Positions 49,056 through 57,198 of a stretch of DNA of 60,000 bases are shown piece by piece. The stretch lies in NCBI RefSeq assembly GCF_963678635.1, contig NC_087062.1:100923209-100983208 (forward strand), given 5' to 3'. Source of the stretch: Symsagittifera roscoffensis (lineage: Eukaryota > Xenacoelomorpha > Acoela > Convolutidae). Both the position numbers and the translations under genes were made by a program. Positions within the stretch are counted from its first letter, which is position 1, and each line of letters starts with the position of its first letter. The notes under the pieces are model-generated. The model was not told the DNA's origin. It did no database searches and saw nothing but the letters and a program-made list of their open reading frames with translations.

Positions 49056-49094
49056 TCAACAATGTTTGTGACCGCCAACGAAATCAATCTAATT

Positions 49095-49410
49095 TCAAAG
49101 TGATTTGCTTTGATTGTTTGTTCTGCTTTTGAGGAGAACTGAGTGTCTTTTGTTCTTATCTGGAAATGGCGTGAAGATTGAGTTTGGAGGGAATGCCTTG
49201 TAACTCGGTTCTGAACGCATACTTAAGCATCGAGGTGGTCATTGATCTGATTCAATGAAGTCCTTTTCTGCGAAGTCAACGTACTTCAAATCCTTTTGAG
49301 TTGTGACTGTGAGCGGCATATCGGTTGTGTTTAGCCATTCTGCAGGTTCAATGTGAGGGTGTCCTCTAGTTTCTTGATGCTCGTCTTTGTGGTCGTGTAT
49401 GATCTATATA
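49095..49410 (-). pseudogene. Small basic frame, copy 1, interrupted
   Basis: Minus-strand counterpart of 54,513-54,804. It shares MPLTVTTQKDLKYVDFAEKD and a basic C-terminus (RTNNQSKSL, stop 49,095-49,097). Copy 1 has 24 extra bases around 49,227-49,252 that bring an in-frame TGA (49,239-49,241), and a TAG in place of the Trp codon near the upstream CAG. Function unknown. Confidence 0.5.
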
Positions 49411-50481
49411 CTGCATTATATGATATACATTTATGAAATTTCTGTTAATTCGGTTTTTTAATCATGGTTTCTATTAGTTGTTATCGCAAAAGCTTTTACT
49501 TTTTAGTTCTGTTATTTTTAAGAGTTACTAACCCTTGAGTACCTCTTCTCAAAAATAGGGAGTGTGTCACAACGCGTGTTTTGAAGCACGGTGGGTTAGG
49601 CCGGCTATTAAGCATGCTCAGGACGTCCTCTTCTGGTGGGTTAGGCCAGGAGTGAGGGTATGAATGCATGCTGGTTTTTTATGGGGTCCTGTTTTGTGTT
49701 GACTTTTTATGTTATGTTTGTTACTGGTTTTTCCTTTTGTTGTTTTGGTTGTATCCTTTTCTTAAAAATCAAATTGTTTGGTAATGGTTTGTCTTACGAC
49801 TTTTTGGTGTTTTGGTTGTGTCCTTTTTTTAAATATCAAATTGTTCGATAATGGTTTGTCTTGCGACTTTTTGGTGAGTACCGTGGGTTTTCTTTACTTA
49901 ATCATGCTCTTAGTTTGTGGTTTATGGTGTTTAGTAAACTGCGTTGGTTAGTTTGGGTCAATAAATAATTCCATTCCAACCGGGTTAAGAGAAAAATTGA
50001 AACTTTTTATTGCTTGTTTGAGTTGTTGTTAGTAAAATTTAAAATTTGAATTTATGATTTTAAACAATTTGTCGTGGGCGAACTGTGAAAATTTGGATAG
50101 AATTCTTGTGCGAGTGAATATAAAGAAGCGATATAAAAGGTTGGTACTGCTCTCTTCTTGTATAAATTTACTACTTGAATGTTGAATTTTACTGCTTCGT
50201 TGAGGTTGAAATTATTAATTGATTTTCACCGTATTTAAATTTACTACGTTGTAGAAAATTTTTTATAGACTGATTTACTACTGTGGGGAAAGAATTTTAC
50301 TGCATCTTTCAGGGCCATTTGTTAAGAAAAATTCACAGTTTATAAAAGATATTTGTATTTTTATTTGGTTTTTCTGTTTGTAGGTGATCGTGATCTAAAG
50401 ACTAAAGAATAAACATTTCATAAAGAATGGTTAGTGTTATTTCGAAATAGTTAGTTTTAAATAATTCATCTCATATTTACC
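49411..50481. other. AT-rich spacer, copy 1
   Basis: No conserved frame between the two units over this stretch (unit 2: 54,805-55,870). It holds the short direct repeats GGTGGGTTAGGCC (about 49,590 and 49,637) and two tandem TTGGTTGTGTCC/AAATTGTTCGGTAATGG words near 49,745-49,850. Function unknown. Confidence 0.5.
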
Positions 50482-50726
50482 TTATTCGTCGAGAAAGAAG
50501 CCATGAGGAAAACATCGTGAATGACATCAGATGGGTTTAGTAATTTTGCTAATTTGCGAAATATATTTTTAGTCTAAAGCAGTGGCCAAAGCAATTAGAG
50601 TTCCTCAATGGTTTTTAATTCTTCAGTGCCAACGGAAAACTTATAAGGTGTGTTTTGGACTAGGTTTTAAAGATTGTCATTGTTTTTAGTGTTGTGGATA
50701 AATTCTAAAATAGGTAATAGTCATTT

Positions 50727-50739
50727 CTATAGGTTGAAT
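50727..50739. repeat. Target-site duplication, left copy
   Basis: CTATAGGTTGAAT, identical to 50,941-50,953. Unit 2 has this sequence once (56,103-56,115), marking the empty site. Confidence 0.9.
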
Positions 50740-50940
50740 GTTTGACGCCAGCTGCACGTCGTATGAAGCTCCTAGTTGGGTATGGAGGGCTCGTAGCCTG
50801 GTATGTCGGAAGCGTATGGACTGCCGACATAGAAACACGCTTCAACGTTGTCCCTCATGCGCAGCTAATCAAAATGCTTAATAACAGTTGGGCCCAAGAG
50901 CTCTGGATTGGACATAGAGTGGACTCGCTTAACTAACTAA
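50740..50940 (+). mobile_element. 201-bp SINE/LINE-like insertion with TAAC tail
   Basis: Present in unit 1 and absent from unit 2, flanked by a perfect 13-bp direct repeat. Ends with CTTAACTAACTAA, a short (TAAC)n tail like those of some non-LTR elements and SINEs. It is clearly more GC-rich than its surroundings. One plus-strand frame stays open through it (for example WYVGSVWTADIETRFN ... SWAQELWIGHRVDSLN, stop 50,934-50,936), so it could be the 3' tip of a LINE coding region plus tail, truncated at its 5' end, or a SINE that happens to be open. Family not recognised. Confidence 0.75.
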
Positions 50941-50953
50941 CTATAGGTTGAAT
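50941..50953. repeat. Target-site duplication, right copy
   Basis: Second CTATAGGTTGAAT, directly after the TAAC tail; its first bases CTA overlap the tail rhythm, so the true boundary could shift by a few bases. Confidence 0.9.
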
Positions 50954-52835
50954 AAATTCATGCGGGACATGAGTGGTCGGGACTCTTTTACGTTGAAGGT
51001 TTCGGTGAATATATACATTTGCGTGATGGGGTCATAATTACGAAGGGAGCCTTGAAAGTTAGTATTTTTAATACAATAGGTGAAATTAAGGAAAAACGGT
51101 GATGTGTATTCGGAGTTAATGATTTGAAATTAGTGATGGGGTTGTCGTGATGGTGTGTGTAAGTCAAAATGATTTTGTATGAATCGATAGTAAGTGTAGG
51201 TGTGTGTCTGTTTAGTTCTTAACATGATGTCGTGTGAGCAGTGCAAATCACGTTCTTTGGGTGTAAGGGAGTGAAAAATTAGTGAAAAGGTTTCAAACTT
51301 TTCATGAAATGATTCGTAAGCTTGGATGTCAGATAGTGCTTCTGAAATGATGTGATCGTGTGTTTTGTCTAGTATGCTAAGTGTGAATAAATAAGGAGTT
51401 TTAATAAAAAAAATTTCAGTTAATTGGGTGTTAGCGAATTGATCGTCGTCAAGGAGTTGATCTTTTTAGGTCTGATGATATTTTGATCATAATAATCGAT
51501 TTAATAGTCATTAGCTTGGGGTGCGGTGAATGCTTTGAGTATTTTTTTGAATCCTATGTACGTGAATTGTCAAGGGGTTAGTGCTGTAGTTAGTTTAAAT
51601 AGTTCAGTTTTATTTCTTTCGATGTCTTGTGTTGTGTTAAGGAGTGATAAAGCAAGGAAGTTTGTAAAATTATAATAGGATATCCAATGGAGTGTAGGGA
51701 TTAATACATGTTCATCTACAAAATTGTGTGGTTCAGGGTTAGGTTCGGACTGGTTATATGTATACTGAGGAAAAAAGGCTAAGGTTTCTTGGAGGAATTT
51801 GATAGTATTGGTATGAGTTGGGTGATTGATGTATTCTCGGGTGGTTCCGAGTTTGGATTGAAACGGGCGATTAGGGAATTTTCGTTTAAAGTTTCTATAT
51901 GCACGGTTAGTACTAGATGATGATTGCGTTAATGTGTATGATTAAGCTAAAGATGGGGTGTTATCTGAAGAAGGTCTAGGGGTTGGTGGGTTTGATGATG
52001 TTTTTGTTGATGATAATTGATGAATAGTTAGGGTGTGAGGGTGTTGTATTTGTTAATTTAGCTTTTTGAGGTTGCTTAATTGATAAGAGTTTTGAGTGTT
52101 ATTAGGTAAATTGTTTGGGGAACGTCCAGTTGTAAAAGGGGAGTAGGTTGGAGTTACTTGGGAAACATCAGAAGGGGTAGAGGGGGATGCATATTGGGTT
52201 TGGGAGTGTATGTGTTGAAAGGGAGGTTTTGAGAAGGTAGAGGGGCTGGGTTGAGAAAAGGTTGAGAGGCTAGGTTCGGAAACTGCAAATTCATCAGGGG
52301 TTTCTAAGTCGGAGTGTTCAAATTGGGAAATTGTATGAAAAACTGTGATATCTGAGTTAGCATCAGAATCCATGCCGGATGATGTGTTAATGTAAAGTGA
52401 ATCAGGTGGCGGGAAAGCAAAAAGTGGGATGATGGGGATCGGATTTTGGAGATTGGCTGGGTGGGAATTCGAACGGTGTAGGGATCCAGTTTTTCGGCTC
52501 ATCGTATGCTAAAAAAATGATTTTTTTGAGATTGAAAAGTGGTGGTATGGGGTTGTTCGATGATTTGTTCGTATGTATCGTCATTTTGGGAAAGTTGTGT
52601 TACTATGTGCTGAATGGGGCTTTGCATATAGTTAGGTCTTGAATTTGTAGGGTTTGTGAGTGCTAAGTTTCTAAAATTTTGTGATATTAGTGATAATAGA
52701 TGGTTATGATGTAAATTCGGTAATTGTGGTGCTGTGGGTGATACCTTTGTTTTGTTTTGTGATTCATCATAAGTGTTTGGTTTTGTTGATAGTTTTGTAT
52801 AATATTATTTTGTTTGTGCGTCTAAAAATTTTTGT

Positions 52836-54386
52836 TTATTTATGTAGAAAAAATTCCAAAAATCCCGCAAATAGTATGCGTGCTACGCTTGCTTGTCGGT
52901 TTACTTGTGTATCTATTGCGCATGTATTATAGATTCCTTTTAATAGTGAAAAAAGAAATCCGATATAACTGAACATTGCGCATAATATAGTCAATCTTTC
53001 TAAGATGTAATAGGGCCCTCCTAGAAAGGCAAGAATTTCGTTTTTCAAGATGATGAAGCTGAAAATATTTATTGGTGAGATATTTTGTTGTCTATATTTT
53101 TCGCCATTTAAATATTTGTAGTCCTTTGTATCTTTAAATTATCTGTGTGTAAATGTCTGAAAAGCCTGCGGTTTCTTCAAGTTTGCGTAAACTTTGATCT
53201 ATTGATTCTCGTTGTATTGTGTCCATTTGTGCTGGTAGTTTTTGAAATTGTTGTGTACGACTATGATGTTGTCTGTCGGATTTAGAGAATATACCTATCG
53301 ATTGTAGATCAATATTTGGATTGCGGGCAATAGCGCTATTATTTTTGGGTGAAAACGTTTTAAATTGTTGCCTTAGTGTCGGATATGGTGTTAAAAGTTT
53401 GTATTTGTCTTCATCGGGGCTTAATTGTACAACATTGTGACTGTTTTTTGATCCACATGGGACTGCGGTGTCCCAAAAATATGTTCATCGGGCGGGAGAG
53501 TGTATCAATAAAATGTTCTTTGTTTTTTTAGAATATTGGGATTGTTTTATAACAATTTTGTCTTCAAAAACATATGAAGGTGATACTTTTTTGGTGCAAG
53601 TATAAAAACATAAAATGTGTTCTTCATAATCAAGGAAGTTTGATCTATTTCCGGATAATAATTATCCTGCATAGGGTATTTTTAGAACTGCTAGTGCTAG
53701 CGATTGTAAAATATGTGTTCTTTTGAGTTCACATAGTTGATGTAGTGTTTCTAGTTCTGATAGTGACATTTCTTTAAAAGTTCTGCTAATTGTGTAATCT
53801 AATATCATATCTATCTGTATGTCATAATGAATTGCTCCAAAATATGTGTTGTTCTTAAGTGATAGTTCCTGTAATCGTGTACTGTCTATGTCTTGTGGTT
53901 TTGTTTTTTCACCAGTGTTTCCTGTGTTTCTTAGTTTCTTAGGTTTACTGGGATGTATGAGGTTCCTGTATGTGTTGCGTGGGTGTCTTTTTTTTCCAGT
54001 ATTCATATCAAAACCTTGTTCGTAATCGACAAGAATTTCGTAACTATGTGTTTTGTAGAGGGGATTTTTATATTTACATGGTAGTTCTGTTTCTTGATAG
54101 ATTTGAAAACGTGGTAATTCATTTTGTATATTGTTGATGTTTTTAAAGTTATGATTTCGTTGTCTTATTTGATTTGGGTTTACATCTTCAAACAGTATTG
54201 ACTCAAAAAAAATTTTTTGATGAAATTTTATCAATCTAGCGTGTATTTTTGATATTTGAAATGTGGTACAAGTGTCTTCGGGGAAACAGACAGTTGTGGC
54301 TTGTGTCCCAGTAGTAGAATCACAAAAACCTTGATCAATTTTGCAAGGTAGTCTGATTCCTTGCTAGATTATAGTGTCATCATTTA
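52836..54386 (-). pseudogene. Viral-type membrane glycoprotein (env-like), copy 1, 5'-truncated
   Basis: Reads leftward from the duplication junction. Segments: Cys-bearing start (RLPCKIDQGFC, EDTCTTFQISKIHARLIKF) with an in-frame TAG at 54,364-54,366; an open stretch 54,234-53,662 ending with a helix-like SLSELETLHQLCELKRTHIL and then TAA; a frame change; an open stretch 53,484-53,134 with TYFWDTAVPCGS and NVVQLSPDEDKYKLLTPYP; finally a hydrophobic membrane segment (YYILERLTILCAMFSYIGF) with a short tail to the stop at 52,836. This order (ectodomain, central helix with Cys, membrane anchor, short tail) fits fusion glycoproteins of enveloped viruses that retroelements have captured or that remain as endogenous copies. 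Which virus group is uncertain (a chuvirus-like or env-bearing BEL/gypsy origin are candidates). Non-functional as it stands. Confidence 0.45.
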
Positions 54387-54512
54387 GCGAACATTTGGCG
54401 ATTATCATTTCTTGCTCCGATCTTGGAGAAAAAAGTTCCAGGAAGCTGGATTAGTCGATATGAGTTCTGGCATTCAACAATGTTTGTGACCGCCAACGAA
54501 ATCAATCTAATT

Positions 54513-54804
54513 TCAAAGTGATTTGCTTTGATTGTTTGTTCTGCTTTTGCGGAGAACTGAGTGTCTTTTGTTCTTATCTGGAAATGGCGTGAAGATTGAG
54601 TTTGGAGGGAATGCCTTGTAACTCGGTTCTGAACGCATACTTAAGCCAATGAAGTCCTTTTCTGCGAAGTCAACGTACTTCAAATCCTTTTGAGTTGTGA
54701 CTGTGAGCGGCATATCGGTTGTGTTTAGCCAATCTGCAGGTTGAATGTGAGGGTGTCCTCTAGTTTGTTGATGCTCGTCTTTGTGGTCGTGTATAACCCA
54801 TATA
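54513..54804 (-). CDS. Small basic protein or terminal exon, copy 2, open
   Basis: Open on the minus strand from a possible acceptor (ATAATGCAG|TATATGG, exon base 54,804) to TGA at 54,513-54,515. It includes HDHKDEHQQTRGHP, DMPLTVTTQKDLKYVDFAE and a Lys/Arg-rich end. The first in-frame Met is at MPLT (54,711-54,713), giving 66 codons. No family recognised, no signal peptide or membrane segment. Copy 1 is broken, so this copy may simply be the less decayed one. It follows the unknown Ser/Pro protein on the same strand. Confidence 0.35.
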
Positions 54805-55870
54805 CTGCATTATATGATTTACATTTATGAAATTTTTGTTAATTCGGTTTTTTAGTTATGATTTATATTTGTTGTTATCGCAAAAGCTTTTACTTTTAGT
54901 TCTGTTATTTTTAATAGTTACTCACCCTTCAGTACTTCTCAAAATTAGCGTGTTTTGAAGCACGGTGGGTTAGGACGGCAAATAAGCATGCTCAAAACGT
55001 CCTCTTCTGGTGGGTTAGGCCAGGAGTGAGGGTATGATTGCATGCTGGTTTTTTATGGGGTCCTGTTTTGTGTTAACTTTTTATGTTATGTTTGTTACTT
55101 GTTTTTCTTTTTTTTTTGTTTTGGTTGTGTCTTTTTCTTAAATATCAAATTGTTCGGTATGGGTTTGTCTTGCGACTTTTTGGTGTTTTACTATTTCTTT
55201 TTTATCTTGTCAATAGTCTTCAAAAGAAAAAATTATCCAGTTCTTAAGCTGGTTTAATCCTGTTTGAGTACTGTGGGTTTTCTTTTCTTGGTCATGCTGT
55301 TAGTTTATGGTTTATGGTGTTTAGTAAGCTGCGTTGGTCAGTTTGGGTTATTATATAATTCAATTCCAACCGGGTTAAGAGAAAGTTTGAAACTTGTTTT
55401 TGCTTGTTTGAGTTGTTGTTAGTAAAAGTTAAAATTTGAATTTATTATTTCAAACCATTCGTTGTGGGCGAAAAGTGAGAGTTTGGATAGAAATCGTGTG
55501 CGAGTGAATGTAAAGAAGCGATATAAAAGGCTAGTACTGCTCTCTTCTTGTATAATTTTACTACTTGAATGCTGAATTTTACTGATATGTGGAGGTTGAA
55601 ATTATTAATTGATTTTCATCGTATTTTAATTTACTACATCGTAGAAAATAATTTATAGATTATTTACTACTGTGGGGAAAAAGTTTTACCAAATCATTCA
55701 GTGCGTTTTGTTAAGAAAAGTTTATAGTTTTTAAAAGAGTTTTGTATTTTTATTTGGTTTTTTTGTTTGTAGGTGATCGTGATCTAAAGACTAAAGAATA
55801 AACATTTCATAAAGAACGGTTAGTGTTATTTCGATTTAGTTAGTTTTAAATAATTCAGTTCATATTTACC
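54805..55870. other. AT-rich spacer, copy 2
   Basis: Counterpart of 49,411-50,481. A 71-codon plus-strand frame (55,042-55,257) is Phe/Leu/Cys-rich from T-rich sequence and is not kept in copy 1, so it is not called. Confidence 0.5.
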
Positions 55871-57198
55871 TTATTCGTCGGGAAAGAAGCCATGAGGAAA
55901 AACATCGTGAATGACATCAGATAGGCTTAGTAGATTTGCTAATATGCGAAATATACTTTCAGTCTGAAGTAGTGGCCAAAGCAATTGGAGTGCCTCAATG
56001 GTTTTTACTTCTTCAGTGCCAACGGAAAATTCATAAGGTGTGTTTTGGATTAGATTGTAAAGTTGTGTTTACTGTTGTGGCTAAATTCTAAAATAGATAT
56101 TTCTATAGGTTGAATGTTTTTTTTTATGCGGGGCAATGAGTGGTCGGGACTCTTCTACGTTGAAGGTTTGGTGAGGGGGCAGAAAATATACACTTGCGTG
56201 ATGGGGTCATAATTATGAAGGATGCCTTGAAGGTTAGTATTTTCAAAACAATATGTGAAATTAAGGAAAAACGGTGATGTGTATTTGGAGTTATTGAATT
56301 GAAATTGGTGATTGGGTTGTCGTGATGGTGTGTGTTAGTCAAAATGATTTTGTATAAATCGATGATAAGTGTAGGTGTGTGTCTGTTTAGTTCTCAACAT
56401 GATGTCGTGTGAACAGTGCAAATCAAGCTCTTTAGTTGTAAGGAAGTGAAAGGTTAGTGAAAAGGTTTCAAGCTTTTCACAAAATGATTTGAAAGCTTGG
56501 ATGTGAGATAGTGCTTCTGATCGTGTTCTTTGTCAAGTATGCTAAGTTTGAATAAATAAGGTGTTTAAATAAAAAAAAATTTCAGTTAATTGTGGGTTAG
56601 CGAATTGATCGTCGTCAAGGAGTTGATCTTGGTTAGGTCTGATGATATTGTGATGATAATAATCGGTTGAATAGTCATTAGTTTGGGGTGCGGTGAAAGT
56701 TTTGAGTAATTTTTTGAATCCTCTGTACGTGAATTGTCAAGGGGTTAGTGCTGTAGTTAGTTTAAATAGTTCAATTTTATTTCTTTCGTTGTCTTGTGTA
56801 GTGTTAAGGAGTGATAAAGCAGGAAAGTTTGTAAAATTATAATAGGATATCCAATGGAGTGTAGGGATTAATACATCTTCATCTACAAAATTGTGTGGTT
56901 CAGGGTTAGGGTCGGACTGGTTATATGTATACTGAGGAAAAAAGGCTAAGGTTTCTTGGAGGAATTTGATAGTATTGGTATGAGTTGGGTGATTGATGTA
57001 TTCTCGGGCGGTTCCGAGTTTGGATTGAAACGGGCGATTAGGGAATTTTCGTTTTAAGTTTCTATATGCACGGTTAGTACTAGATGATGATTGCGTTAAT
57101 GTGTATGATTGAGCTAAAGATGGGGTGTTATCTGAAGAAGGTCTAGGGGTTGGTGGGTTTGATGATGTTTTTGTTGATGATACTTGATGAATAGTTGT
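55871..57198 (-). pseudogene. Ser/Pro-rich protein of unknown family, copy 2, N-terminus deleted
   Basis: A deletion of about 0.8 kb removed the start and most of the disordered region. From 57,198 the frame is open for about 153 codons (TIHQVSSTKTSSNPPTPRPS ... AYRNLKRKFPNRPFQSKLG) to TGA 56,737-56,739, without the TAA seen in copy 1. After frame changes the middle is recognisable at 56,120-56,540. The C-terminus is intact at 56,068-55,871: EFSVGTEEVKTIEALQLLWP, then SDVIHDVFPHGFFPDE and TAA 55,871-55,873. Comparing the copies shows that TAA is the natural end. Function unknown. Confidence 0.5.

Larger units (their letters stand above)
50482..52502 (-). pseudogene. Ser/Pro-rich protein of unknown family, copy 1 (about 2.0 kb)
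   Basis: Starts at ATG 52,500-52,502 (MSRKTGSLHRSNSHP) and has a long Ser/Pro/Thr-rich, probably disordered N-terminus (to about 52,053) with acidic patches. The same frame continues past TAA stops at 52,053-52,055 and 51,942-51,944 into a folded-looking part (AYRNFKRKFPNRPFQSKLG ... DEHVLIPTLHWISYYNF) to 51,570. After a frame change the match goes on (AYESFHEKFETFSLIFHSL), then a C-terminal part at about 50,680-50,482 with two stops and a one-base loss. I do not recognise the family. Its position right after a viral-type glycoprotein, and its disordered N-terminus, would suit a gag-, N- or P-like structural protein; that is inference. A 201-bp insertion lies near its 3' end. Confidence 0.5.
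48975..54386. repeat. Tandem segmental duplication, unit 1 (5.4 kb)
   Basis: From ATTTGGCGAATATCGTTTC (48,975) to TCATCATTTA (54,386) this unit matches unit 2 (54,387-58,507) base by base over most of its length. Unit 1 keeps segments that unit 2 lacks (52,030-52,833 and about 53,565-53,803) and holds one insertion that unit 2 lacks (50,740-50,940). Confidence 0.92.

Noticed and set aside
49411-50481. Intron of about 1.07 kb between AAG|GTAAAT (near 50,480) and TGCAG (49,411), minus strand
   Set aside because: The donor-like site coincides with a natural TAA stop that is in frame with the conserved C-terminus in copy 2 (FFPDE then TAA), so termination explains it better than splicing.
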